This document shows, in pieces, positions 33,248 to 42,099 of a stretch of 64,000 nt of DNA. The notes under the pieces were generated by a model. It was not told the DNA's origin, made no database searches, and worked only from the letters and a program-made list of their open reading frames with translations. The DNA is from Flavobacterium panici (GTDB lineage Bacteria > Bacteroidota > Bacteroidia > Flavobacteriales > Flavobacteriaceae): the NCBI RefSeq assembly GCF_903819335.1, contig NZ_CAIJDE010000043.1, positions 224,556 through 288,555 of the forward strand, in the 5' to 3' direction. Made by a program: the position numbers and the translations under genes. Every line of letters begins with the position of its first letter. Position 1 is the stretch's first letter.

Positions 33248-33351
33248 AAATTATTAAATATATTTTCAGTTACAAAATCTCTATATATAAAACAATTAGA
33301 ATGTTCTATATCAATTATTAATATATCAAAATAAGGCAGAATTTCATCAAA

Positions 33352-35349
33352 CTAAAACCTCATCTTCTGAATTCGAACTGCATTTAAAATCGCCAGTAAA
33401 GCCACACCAACATCGGCAAAAACCGCTTCCCACATTGTGGCAAGTCCGCCCGCGCCCAGAATTAGTACAAAAGCTTTTACTACGAAAGCTAAACCAATAT
33501 TCTGCCAGACAATTTTTTTGGTTTGTTTTCCAATATTAATTGCCATTGCAATTTTACTCGGTTTATCATCCTGAATTACAACGTCGGCAGTTTCGATTGC
33601 AGCGTCGCTTCCTAAACCTCCCATTGCAATTCCTACGGTACTTAAGGCGATAACAGGTGCATCGTTTACACCATCGCCCACAAAAGCTACGGTTTCGTTT
33701 TTAGCTTTGATTTCGTTTACTTTATTGACTTTATCTTCCGGAAGTAAATCTCCAAAAGCATTTTTTATTCCGAGTTTATCAGCCACAAACTGAACGACAT
33801 TTGTTTTGTCTCCGCTCAGCATCGTAACTTTTACGCCTAATGCTTTTAGTTTTGAAACGGTTTCTTGCGCATCAGCTTTAATTTCATCGGCAATGGTTAA
33901 ATAACCCGCAAACTTATTATTGTAAGCAATGGCGATTGTGGTGTAAACTACTGAACCTGGATCAATATCATAAGAAATATTGAATTTATCCAGTAATTTG
34001 AAATTCCCAACATGCAGTTCTTTTCCGTTTACTTCAGCTTTTAATCCGTGTCCGGAAATTTCTTCAACGTTTTTTAGTTCTATTGAAGAATCAATTACAC
34101 CAACATGATTATGAATCGCCGTTGCCACTGGATGTGTACTTTTACCTTCTAAAACGTTAACCAATTTCAGAATTTCTTCTTTATCAAAATCAGGTTTTAT
34201 AATGACTTCCTGAACTTTAAAAACTCCTTCGGTCATAGTTCCGGTTTTGTCCATAACTACATTCTGAATCTTCGAAATACTGTCGAGATAATTACTTCCT
34301 TTAAATAGAATTCCGTTTTTACTCGCAGCGCCAATTCCGCCAAAATAACCAAGCGGAATACTGATAACCAAAGCACACGGACAAGAAATAACCAGAAAAA
34401 CCAAAGCTCTGTACAACCAGTCGCTAAACACATAATTATCGACAAAAAGCATTGGCAGTAAACAAATTGCAATTGCTAAATACACTACAATTGGTGTATA
34501 AATCTTGGCAAACTTGCGGATAAACAATTCGGCAGGCGCTTTTTTTGTTGTCGCATTTTGCACTAATTCGAGTATTTTCGAAAGTTTACTATCGTTGTAA
34601 GCCGTTGTAACTCTTACTTGTGCAATTGTATTTCCGTTGATCATTCCGGCTAAAACCGTATCTCCTTTCTTTTTAGTATCTGGTTTACTTTCTCCCGTTA
34701 AAGCTGCGGTATTAAACGAAGCCGAATCTGATAATAATTCGCCGTCTAAACCTAGTTTTTCACCTGCTTTAAGCTGAATGATATCGCCTATTTTAGCATC
34801 TTTAGCTTTTATTTTTACTGCAGTATTATTTTCTAAAACACTAACCTCATCCGGACGCTGATCTAGTAAACTTTTAATATTAGATTTTGCTTTACTGACC
34901 GCCATTCCCTGAAATGTTTCTCCAATGGTATAAAACAACATAACGGCAACACCTTCAGGATATTCACCAATTGCAAAAGCTCCAATTGTTGCAATACACA
35001 TTAGGAAAAACTCGGAGAAAACATCGCCTTTTACAATGCTTTCGTAAGCTTCTCGCAAAACCGGAAGTCCAACTGGAAGATACGCAATGACATACCAGGC
35101 GATTCGAACATATCCTGAAAACCAGTTTTGAGGGAAATAATAATCAAAACCAATTCCTATAAGTAATAAAGCAAGAGATATAATAGATGGCAGGAATAAT
35201 TTAAACAAACTGCCTTCGGCTCCATGTTCGTGATCGTGGCCGTGGTCATGTCCGTCATTATCAGAATGTATAGGTTCGTCGTGTGAACAACAGCAGGATG
35301 GTTTGGTTTTATTTTTAGTATTTTTTATTTCTTTATCTTGATGTATCAT
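33352..35349 (-). CDS. P1B-type heavy-metal translocating ATPase (Zn/Cd/Co type)
   Basis: 665-residue metal-exporting ATPase. The N terminus has a CCC and His-rich segment (SCCCSHDEP, DGHDHGHDHEHG, residues 18-43) in place of the usual ferredoxin-like HMA domain. Eight helices are expected. The actuator TGES is at 218-221, the transport motif CPC at 323-325, the phosphorylation site DKTGT at 367-371 and the nucleotide-binding HP in STHPVA at about 408. GDGVNDAP lies near the C terminus. The CPC with a His-rich tail fits Zn2+/Cd2+/Pb2+ export (ZntA/CadA). It lies downstream of the RND pump genes on the same strand, though a 378-bp repeat-rich gap separates them. Confidence 0.93.
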   Translation of the reverse strand: MIHQDKEIKNTKNKTKPSCCCSHDEPIHSDNDGHDHGHDHEHGAEGSLFKLFLPSIISLALLLIGIGFDYYFPQNWFSGYVRIAWYVIAYLPVGLPVLREAYESIVKGDVFSEFFLMCIATIGAFAIGEYPEGVAVMLFYTIGETFQGMAVSKAKSNIKSLLDQRPDEVSVLENNTAVKIKAKDAKIGDIIQLKAGEKLGLDGELLSDSASFNTAALTGESKPDTKKKGDTVLAGMINGNTIAQVRVTTAYNDSKLSKILELVQNATTKKAPAELFIRKFAKIYTPIVVYLAIAICLLPMLFVDNYVFSDWLYRALVFLVISCPCALVISIPLGYFGGIGAASKNGILFKGSNYLDSISKIQNVVMDKTGTMTEGVFKVQEVIIKPDFDKEEILKLVNVLEGKSTHPVATAIHNHVGVIDSSIELKNVEEISGHGLKAEVNGKELHVGNFKLLDKFNISYDIDPGSVVYTTIAIAYNNKFAGYLTIADEIKADAQETVSKLKALGVKVTMLSGDKTNVVQFVADKLGIKNAFGDLLPEDKVNKVNEIKAKNETVAFVGDGVNDAPVIALSTVGIAMGGLGSDAAIETADVVIQDDKPSKIAMAINIGKQTKKIVWQNIGLAFVVKAFVLILGAGGLATMWEAVFADVGVALLAILNAVRIQKMRF

Positions 35350-35368
35350 TTTTGGAGTTTCAAGTTAA

Positions 35369-35386
35369 TCCCGATAGCTATCGGGA
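35369..35386. repeat. 18-bp perfect palindrome TCCCGATAGCTATCGGGA
   Basis: Intergenic copy of a palindrome family. A one-base variant lies inside a coding sequence at 38126-38143 and a shorter relative (CCCGATTTATCGGG) at 41481-41494. It lies 20 bp upstream of the P-type ATPase start. Confidence 0.85.
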
Positions 35387-35470
35387 CAGGTTTTTTGTTC
35401 TGTAAACTTCGTTTAAATTATGCTCTAAATTTAATCATTTTGTGGTAATTACTCTTAAGTAAAAATGTTT

Positions 35471-35673
35471 TTAATCTCGCAAAGTCGCAGAGTCGCAAAG
35501 TTTTTGATTGGAGAATTAAGCGTACTATTTGTCATTTCGACGAAGGAGAAATCTTCGCGAGTAACTCCGTAGTGAGAATCCAATCTTTGTCGAGCTTCTT
35601 GCGAAGATTTCTCCTTCGTCGAAATGACATAAAATGAGAAAAAACTTTGCGGCTCTGCGACTTTGCGAGATTA
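35471..35673. repeat. nested inverted repeats between the ATPase and RND adaptor genes
   Basis: Outer arms (AATCTCGCAAAGTCGCAGAG at the left, CTCTGCGACTTTGCGAGATT at the right) enclose a complete GTCATTTCGACGAAGGAGAA hairpin at 35531-35628. The latter belongs to the same family as the hairpins at 19330-19459, 59131-59232 and 59591-59691. No gene is visible in the 378-bp gap; a further GTGCCTTCGTGGCAAA module ends it. Confidence 0.82.
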
Positions 35674-35727
35674 TTTCGCCCAAGCTTAAAAAGAGCTTAG
35701 CGCCTTAGTGCCTTCGTGGCAAATAAC

Positions 35728-36945
35728 CTAGTGTTCATGCTCACCCCCGCCCTTCATTGCAGATAATAAATAAAAAGCGCCTTCAGTAACAATTTTAGCA
35801 TCAGGCTGAATTCTGTCAACAAACTTAATTTCTGTAAAACCTAAATCTGTAGTACCGGGAATTACTTCAATTGCTTTAAAATGAATTTCTTTTTCTTTTG
35901 TTTTCTCGTTTTTATGCTCTTCTTCCTGCACAAAAACAAAATACTTATCAGCATTTCGAACAACGGCATCTTTTGGTAAAGCCGGGACGGTGGCATTTAC
36001 AATATTGATATTTGCCGAAACATACATTCCAGAAATCAAATCTTTAGCATCGGCGGGATCAATTTTGGCGTGAACTGCAACGGTTTTACTTTCGTTAGAA
36101 AAGGATTTATTGATTCCGAAAATCTTTCCTTTAATTGATTTATTGGATTGATTGGTCAACACAAAATCGATTACCTGACCAATAGAAATGGAACCCAGAT
36201 CTTTTTCATAAACATTTAAATCTAAATGCATCTGACTGTTATCTACAACCTCAAACAAAGAAACTCCGGTTTGGGCAAAAGCGCCTTTAGCAATGCTGAT
36301 TTTACCAACATAACCGCTTATAGGCGCAACAATTGGTACTAAAGACGAACTTCCTTTTGTACCGACATGCAATGCTTCCAATTTGTTTTTTGCTGCCTGC
36401 GCACGGGCTCTTTCTGCGGCTAATTTGGCTTTTACTTCCTGAAACGTTTTCCTCGGATTCACATTTTCATCGCTCAATGTTTTCTGACGGTTGTATTCTA
36501 ATTGCAAATATTCAACATTGGCTGTTGCCGAATGATAATCTTCCTGCATTTCAATTACTTCCAGATTTTGAATCGTTGCCAAAACTTTTCCTTTGTTGAC
36601 AAATGTCCCTTCTAAAACATAAATATCTTTTACTGTTCCGCCAATTAAAGTCGAAACCTCAGCCGAATTTTGCGGTGGAACTGTTGTATAACCATTGGCT
36701 TTAATAATTTTATTCAGGTTTCTGTTTTCTACAAATCCTGTTTCAATGCCAACGGTTTTATATTGAGTTTCTGTTAATGTGGCTTCTGTCTGCGATTTTT
36801 CTTCTTCATGCGTTTCTTCGGCTTTTTTTTCATTGCAAGAAATAAATATTCCGCTATAGGCTATAAGCAGTAAGCTATAAGCTAATTTTCTTTGCGAACT
36901 TTGCGCTAAAATCTTTGTGAACTTTGCGGTTAAACTTATCTTCAT
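35728..36945 (-). CDS. RND efflux periplasmic adaptor (CusB/CzcB-like lipoprotein)
   Basis: Membrane-fusion protein of a metal RND pump, 405 residues from the ATG at 36945. The frame is open to 37035 but that would overlap the upstream gene; the chosen start leaves 1 bp. A lipoprotein-like signal ends at about Cys34 (IFISCNEKK). The biotinyl-lipoyl-like hairpin halves flank a coiled coil (about 110-200: TLIGGTVKDIYVLEGTFVNKG, then VAPISGYVGKISIAKGAFAQ), followed by a beta-barrel. The His-rich C terminus (GGGEHEH) may bind metal. The signal peptide is encoded largely by intergenic-type repeat DNA (see findings). It works with the RND pump and TolC-like channel encoded upstream. Confidence 0.9.
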   Translation of the reverse strand: MKISLTAKFTKILAQSSQRKLAYSLLLIAYSGIFISCNEKKAEETHEEEKSQTEATLTETQYKTVGIETGFVENRNLNKIIKANGYTTVPPQNSAEVSTLIGGTVKDIYVLEGTFVNKGKVLATIQNLEVIEMQEDYHSATANVEYLQLEYNRQKTLSDENVNPRKTFQEVKAKLAAERARAQAAKNKLEALHVGTKGSSSLVPIVAPISGYVGKISIAKGAFAQTGVSLFEVVDNSQMHLDLNVYEKDLGSISIGQVIDFVLTNQSNKSIKGKIFGINKSFSNESKTVAVHAKIDPADAKDLISGMYVSANINIVNATVPALPKDAVVRNADKYFVFVQEEEHKNEKTKEKEIHFKAIEVIPGTTDLGFTEIKFVDRIQPDAKIVTEGAFYLLSAMKGGGEHEH

Positions 36946-36946
36946 T

Positions 36947-38185
36947 TTAATTGTTTTTGATGGTTGGAAATTGGAGTTCGATAGCACTTTGATTGAAACT
37001 GTGCGTTGCTTCTGCAAGTTGTTTTTTAATATCAATGGCCTGATTTAAAAAACTGATGTACGACCAATAACTCATATCGCCGTTCGCATAACTTTTTTGT
37101 GCCGTATCAATAATCTGGTTGGCGTATTGCAAACCTTCATTTTGATAATAATCCAGGTTTTTCTGCTGTTTTTGAAAGTTATTCTGCAATTCTTCTTTTT
37201 GCAGGTTCAGGATAATTTTATTTTTATCGAATGCCAATTGCGATTGTGACATGCTAATTTCTATGGCTTTGGCTTTAGCCGTATTTACGCCTCCAAAAAT
37301 CGGAATCTGCAATCCCGCCGTGAAACCCTGAAACAACGATTCAGTATTTATAGTTTGCGCAAAATAGCCTAAACCTAATTTAGGCGTTCGGTTTGCTTTA
37401 AATGTTCCGGCTTCTTTTTGGTAAACCGAAATCTGTTGCTGATAAAAATCTGTCAATAATGTTTCTGCTTTAGAATCCTTGTTATCTATAAAGGAATACT
37501 TTAATGAAGTCGTTTCATCCGGAATGATACTTTCATTCGTCTGCACAAAAAACTGAAGCTGTCTTTGGTAAATGGCCAAATCGTAATTTAATTGTTCTTT
37601 TTGAGTTTCGATTTCTTTTACTTTAGCTTTGGCACTTATTACTTCAATATTGCCGCTTTCTCCGGTTTTAAAACGGAGTTCGGCGTTCTTTAGGAATTTA
37701 GTGTAAATCTCATTTAATTCTGAGTTTAACTTTTGAATTGAAATTCCGTATAAATATTGATAATAGGCCAAAGTCACGGCTTTTTCCAGTTCGTAAGAGG
37801 ATAAAGCTTTTCGTTTTTCGGCCAGTTTGGCAAGTTCTTCCTGCAATTGTCGGTTGGCTTTTGTGACGTTTCCTAACGGAAAAAATTGCTGTACCGAAAC
37901 ATTGTGATCAAAATCAACGCTGTTGAATTGTCCGCCTTGATATTGAACCTGCAGTGGATCGGGCTGAAAAGCGGTTTTCTTTAAAAGGGTTTGTTTTTCT
38001 ATTTCTTTATCGGCGATTTTTAAGTCGATGTTGTTTGATTTGGCAAGTTCTATTGCTTTTTCTAAAGATATTTTGGCTTGCGCCGATGTTATTGTGCTTG
38101 CCAATAGGAATGCAATTAGCCGCAATCCCGATAGCCATCGGGAGCAAAGTATTTTTGATTGATTTTTATATGTTGATTTTTTCAT
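36947..38185 (-). CDS. TolC-family outer-membrane factor of a metal RND pump (CusC/CzcC-like)
   Basis: 412-residue outer-membrane channel subunit. A signal peptide ends near ITSAQA (residue 37). Two outer-membrane-efflux repeats follow with long coiled-coil helices (ISLEKAIELAKSNNIDLKIA, GESGNIEVISAKAKVKEIET, KSYANGDMSYWSYISFLNQA). It is the middle gene of pump-channel-adaptor, with 1 bp to the adaptor start. The middle of the signal peptide (CSRWLSG) is encoded by the palindrome TCCCGATGGCTATCGGGA (minus strand; 38126-38143), a one-base variant of the intergenic palindrome at 35369, so the repeat has been absorbed into the reading frame. Confidence 0.9.
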   Translation of the reverse strand: MKKSTYKNQSKILCSRWLSGLRLIAFLLASTITSAQAKISLEKAIELAKSNNIDLKIADKEIEKQTLLKKTAFQPDPLQVQYQGGQFNSVDFDHNVSVQQFFPLGNVTKANRQLQEELAKLAEKRKALSSYELEKAVTLAYYQYLYGISIQKLNSELNEIYTKFLKNAELRFKTGESGNIEVISAKAKVKEIETQKEQLNYDLAIYQRQLQFFVQTNESIIPDETTSLKYSFIDNKDSKAETLLTDFYQQQISVYQKEAGTFKANRTPKLGLGYFAQTINTESLFQGFTAGLQIPIFGGVNTAKAKAIEISMSQSQLAFDKNKIILNLQKEELQNNFQKQQKNLDYYQNEGLQYANQIIDTAQKSYANGDMSYWSYISFLNQAIDIKKQLAEATHSFNQSAIELQFPTIKNN

Positions 38186-38205
38186 TTCATTTGTTTTTTT
38201 TTTAA

Positions 38206-38282
38206 CTCTCGCAGATTTTGGAGATTTAGCAGATTATTATAATCAAAAATTAAATCTGCCGAATCTGCTAAATCTGCGGGAG
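38206..38282. repeat. inverted repeat with TCTGC/GCAGA arms
   Basis: CTCGCAGATTTTGGAGATTT with AGCAGATT at the left pairs with AAATCTGCCGAATCTGC and TAAATCTGCGGGAG at the right. It fills the 100-bp spacer between the RND pump and channel genes and belongs to the same family as the hairpins after the thiolase gene (11251-11478). It may attenuate transcription inside the operon. Confidence 0.7.
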
Positions 38283-38285
38283 AAA

Positions 38286-41200
38286 TCATTTTACTTTACG
38301 GTTAAATTTCTCTAACATTAAATATAAAATCGGTAAAACGATTAAGGTTAATAAGGTTGCAGAGATTAAACCGCCAATAACTACGGTTGCTAAAGGTTTC
38401 TGTACTTCTGCCCCGCCGCTTGTGGACAATGCCATTGGTAAAAATCCTAAAGAAGCTACGGCTGCGGTCATTAAAACGGGACGTAATCTGGTTTTGGTTC
38501 CAATTATAACTCTTTGCAGCGGATCCAGAATTCCTTCTGATTTTAATTGATTGAAATAGGAAATCAGAACGATTCCGTTTAAAACCGCAATTCCGAATAA
38601 GGCGATGAAACCAATCCCGGCGGAAATACTAAACGGCATTCCTCTCAGCGAAAGCGCAAATACCCCTCCAATGGCTGATAACGGAATGGCTGTAAAGATT
38701 AAAAGTGCTTGTTTATAGCTTTTAAACGTAAAATACAGCAAGATCAAAATCAAACCTAAAGCGATTGGCAATGCAACCGAAAGTCGTTTTGTGGCTTCGA
38801 TTAAATTTTCAAATTGTCCGCCATACGTTACATAATAGCCCGTAGGAAGTTTGAAATCTTTGTCTAGTTTCTGCTGAATTTCTTCTACAACAGTTTTAAT
38901 ATCTCTACCTCTAACGTTTAAACCAACGGTAATTCTTCGTTTTCCGTCTTCGCGTGTAACCTGCACCGGACCTTGTTCATAATCAACACTCGCCACTTGC
39001 GAAAGCGGCACTTGCTGTCCGTTTGGTAACGGAATAAACAAATTGCTCACATCGGTAATATCAGCGCGATTGTCCTGATCCATTCTTACGACAACATCAA
39101 AACGTTTGCTTTCTTCGTAGATTTTTCCGGCACTTTCTCCGGCAAACGACGAACGAATAATTTGATTGATATCTGAGATATTTAATCCGTATAAAGCAAT
39201 TTTATTGTAATCGTATTTTATTGTAATTTGAGGTAGTCCGGTTACTTTATCGGCTTTTAGATCTCCAATTCCTTCGATGTTTTTTATTTTCGAAATTAAT
39301 TCTGATGCCTTTGAATCTAAAATTTCAAGATCATCACCAAAAATTTTGATGGCAATATCGCTTCGACTTCCGGTCATTAATTCGTTAAATCGCATTTGAA
39401 TAGGCTGTGAAATTTCAATGTTTGCACCCGGGATTACTTCCATTTCTTCTTTCATGGCATTTGCCAGTTCTTCCCAATTATGGTATTTGCCTTTCCATTC
39501 TTTTTTGTCTTTTAAAACAATAATCAAATCGCCGCTTTCAATTGGCATTGGGTCGGTTGGGATTTCACCGCTTCCTATTTTGGTTACGATGGTTTTGATT
39601 TCAGGAAACTTGGCTTTTAGAATTTGTTCATATTTGGTTGTCGTTTCCACCATCTGCGTAAGCGAACTTCCTGTCATAATTGAAGCATTAATGGCTAAAT
39701 CACCTTCTTCAATTGTTGGGATAAATTCACCGCCCATATTATTGAAAATGATTAATCCTAAAGCGAATAATCCGAGAGAGATTCCTAAAACTACTTTTTT
39801 GAATGCTAACGCTTTGTTTAAAAATGGTGTGTATAAATTCTCAAACCAAAGCATCATTCTGTCGCTGAAGTTTTCTTTGTGTTCGGTTTTCTTCGAAAGA
39901 AATAATGCACTCATCATTGGCACGTACGTCAGCGAAAGTATAAACGCACCAATTACGGCAAAACCAACTGTCATTGCCATAGGTTTAAACATTTTTCCTT
40001 CTGTTCCAATTAAAGCAAGTATTGGTAAATACACAATTAAAATAATAATTTCTCCAAAAGCGGCACTATTTCTAATTTTTGATGCCGAATTGTAGATTTC
40101 AACATCCATTTCTTCCTGCGAAAGTTCTTTTTTGCGTTTGAGTTTCTGCAGATGATGCATTGAAGCTTCTACAATAATCACGGCGCCATCGACAATAATC
40201 CCAAAATCTATGGCACCTAAACTCATCAGGTTTCCGCTTACACCAAAGGCATTCATCAAAATAATAGCAAATAACATCGCCAGCGGAATTACCGATGCAA
40301 CGATCAATCCGGCACGAAGATTTCCTAAAAACAGGATCAGCACAAAAATGACGATTAAAGCTCCTTCGAGTAAGTTTTTGGTAACGGTTCCAATGGCGTT
40401 ATCAACCAGTTTTCCTCTGTCAATAAAAGCTTCTGCAACGACACCTTCGGGCAGGCTTTTATTAATCTGGGCCATTCTTTCATGGATTCGGTTTACAACG
40501 GCGCTGGAGTTTTCGCCTTTCAGCATTAAAACTAAACCGGAAACTATTTCTCCTTTTCCATCTTTTGTTGAGGCGCCGTAACGTAATGCAACGCCTTCGC
40601 GAACCTGCGCTACATCACGAACCAAAACAGGAGAACCATTTCTGTTTTTAACAACAACGTTTCCAAGGTCTTTTACGCCTTTTGCCATTCCTACACCGCG
40701 AATGAAATACGCGTATTGATCTTTTTCTATGTATGCGCCTCCGGTGTTTTGATTGTTTTTTTCTAAGGCATCAAAAATTTCGGTAATCGTTACGCCCAGA
40801 CTGTTTAGCGTATTTGGGTTCACGGCAATTTCGTATTGTTTTAGTTTTCCACCCCAGGCACTTACATCGGCAACGCCACGAATTCCCTGTAATTGTGGAA
40901 TAATAATCCAATCCTGAATGGTTCTTAATTTTACGGCGTCGTATTTGTTTTCGTAGCCTTTTTTGGCGTAAACATCATATTGGTAAATTTCTCCAAGACC
41001 TGTTGTAATTGGCGCTAATTCCGGTGAACCTGCATAAGCGGGAATATTTTCTTCGGCTTGTTTTAAGCGTTGAAATATTTGTTCGCGTGCCCAGTAAATA
41101 TCGACATTGTCTTCAAATACAACGGTTACGACAGATAAACCAAAACGGGAAATACTGCGAAGTTCTATAATATCGGGAACGGTTTTTACAGCTTGTTCCA

Positions 41201-41405
41201 GCGGATATGTTATTAACTGCTCGACTTCCTGACTTGCTAAAGTGGGCGCTGTGGTAATAATCTGAACTTGATTATTAGTAACATCCGGCAAGGCATCGAG
41301 CGGCAATTGTTTAAGCGAATAGCTTCCCCACGCTATCAAAACGAGGGTAAATAATAGTATAACGAATTTGTTTCGTATACTAAACTGAATGATTTTATCT
41401 AGCAT
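38286..41405 (-). CDS. heavy-metal efflux RND pump (CzcA/CusA family)
   Basis: Inner-membrane proton/metal antiporter of the resistance-nodulation-division family, 1039 residues from the ATG at 41405 (MLDKIIQFSIRNKFVILLF is the standard start; an ATG at 41438 would add 11 residues). Twelve helices are expected, with helix 1 at about 12-30 and the first bundle near 345-540, including GAIDFGIIVDGAVIIVEA. Two large periplasmic loops follow the standard pattern (PLDALPDVTNNQVQI). The heavy-metal branch is supported by the VRDVAQVREG and QVPLSQVASVDYEQGPVQV repeats. It acts with the adjacent channel and adaptor to expel Zn, Cd, Co, Cu or Ag; the exact ion is not decided. Confidence 0.93.
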   Translation of the reverse strand: MLDKIIQFSIRNKFVILLFTLVLIAWGSYSLKQLPLDALPDVTNNQVQIITTAPTLASQEVEQLITYPLEQAVKTVPDIIELRSISRFGLSVVTVVFEDNVDIYWAREQIFQRLKQAEENIPAYAGSPELAPITTGLGEIYQYDVYAKKGYENKYDAVKLRTIQDWIIIPQLQGIRGVADVSAWGGKLKQYEIAVNPNTLNSLGVTITEIFDALEKNNQNTGGAYIEKDQYAYFIRGVGMAKGVKDLGNVVVKNRNGSPVLVRDVAQVREGVALRYGASTKDGKGEIVSGLVLMLKGENSSAVVNRIHERMAQINKSLPEGVVAEAFIDRGKLVDNAIGTVTKNLLEGALIVIFVLILFLGNLRAGLIVASVIPLAMLFAIILMNAFGVSGNLMSLGAIDFGIIVDGAVIIVEASMHHLQKLKRKKELSQEEMDVEIYNSASKIRNSAAFGEIIILIVYLPILALIGTEGKMFKPMAMTVGFAVIGAFILSLTYVPMMSALFLSKKTEHKENFSDRMMLWFENLYTPFLNKALAFKKVVLGISLGLFALGLIIFNNMGGEFIPTIEEGDLAINASIMTGSSLTQMVETTTKYEQILKAKFPEIKTIVTKIGSGEIPTDPMPIESGDLIIVLKDKKEWKGKYHNWEELANAMKEEMEVIPGANIEISQPIQMRFNELMTGSRSDIAIKIFGDDLEILDSKASELISKIKNIEGIGDLKADKVTGLPQITIKYDYNKIALYGLNISDINQIIRSSFAGESAGKIYEESKRFDVVVRMDQDNRADITDVSNLFIPLPNGQQVPLSQVASVDYEQGPVQVTREDGKRRITVGLNVRGRDIKTVVEEIQQKLDKDFKLPTGYYVTYGGQFENLIEATKRLSVALPIALGLILILLYFTFKSYKQALLIFTAIPLSAIGGVFALSLRGMPFSISAGIGFIALFGIAVLNGIVLISYFNQLKSEGILDPLQRVIIGTKTRLRPVLMTAAVASLGFLPMALSTSGGAEVQKPLATVVIGGLISATLLTLIVLPILYLMLEKFNRKVK

Positions 41406-41480
41406 TTGAAATATATAATGACATGAGAATTGAGACAAAAGTTTGTCTGATACATTTGTGGAAAACCCACAGTTCTCTAA

Positions 41481-41494
41481 CCCGATTTATCGGG
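41481..41494. repeat. CCCGATTTATCGGG palindrome
   Basis: A 14-bp palindrome 4 bp downstream of the DUF6660 gene (minus strand). It is related to the TCCCGATAGCTATCGGGA family and may act as a weak terminator or processing hairpin between DUF6660 and the pump gene. Confidence 0.6.
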
Positions 41495-41497
41495 ATA

Positions 41498-41821
41498 TCA
41501 TGCTATTTGAGGGGGCTGCCAAATACTTCCGTAGAAATTAGAAGTAAATACAGAATTATAACTTGGTAAAGGAATTGAAATTTTTGTGTAAGCTGAAGGG
41601 AATTCGAAGTTTACAGCTATCTGGTAACTTAAAACTTGTGCTCCGCAGCAGTTGCAGGCACAAAATGGAGAACATAAATCGTTGTCTTTATCATGCGAAT
41701 GATTTTCTTCTGATGAAAACCGGGCTGTTTTATGCATAGCGCTGTTTACTTCCATATCTGCACAGGGCATATTTGAAAGTGCCATCAAATAAATTGACAT
41801 AAGTATTGCTATCCATTTCAT
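41498..41821 (-). CDS. DUF6660-like exported Cys/His protein of the metal-efflux operon
   Basis: 107-residue small protein with an N-terminal hydrophobic segment (MKWIAILMSIYLMALSNMPC) acting as signal or anchor. A His/Asp-rich stretch follows (ENHSHDKDNDL) and then a cysteine cluster (CSPFCACNCCGAQ). These are strong hints of metal binding in the periplasm. It is the first gene of the operon DUF6660-pump-channel-adaptor. Similar small proteins precede CzcA/CusA genes in many flavobacteria, which suggests metal chaperoning or sensing, though no member is characterised to my knowledge. Confidence 0.75.
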   Translation of the reverse strand: MKWIAILMSIYLMALSNMPCADMEVNSAMHKTARFSSEENHSHDKDNDLCSPFCACNCCGAQVLSYQIAVNFEFPSAYTKISIPLPSYNSVFTSNFYGSIWQPPQIA

Positions 41822-42099
41822 TACTGTAAAAATAATATAATATTCTGTTTGTAATTCTATCTGATCTTAAAAAAGTCGTAATAGATTGATTTTTAAGCAT
41901 ATTTATTAAAAAATAGTTCTTCCTAAAAGAAATTTTAGTTAACTTTAACAATAATTAACTCATATTATTACATATAATCACTTTCAATACCTCTATTTTA
42001 CGCCTGTAAAAACAAAAGATAAAGCCGAAATTCCCTCAGAATACATTAGTACATATTTATTTCAAGCAGTTTTATTTTAATCAACTAATACTCTAATCA

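Noticed and set aside
36946..37035. N-terminal extension of the RND adaptor (30 residues)
   Set aside because: It would overlap the channel gene by 89 bp and place a polar segment before the lipoprotein signal; the ATG at 36945 is better.
39418..40095. 225-codon open frame on the plus strand inside the RND pump gene
   Set aside because: It is antisense to strongly conserved CzcA/CusA sequence, has low-complexity Ser/Ile composition and no family; it is a shadow frame.
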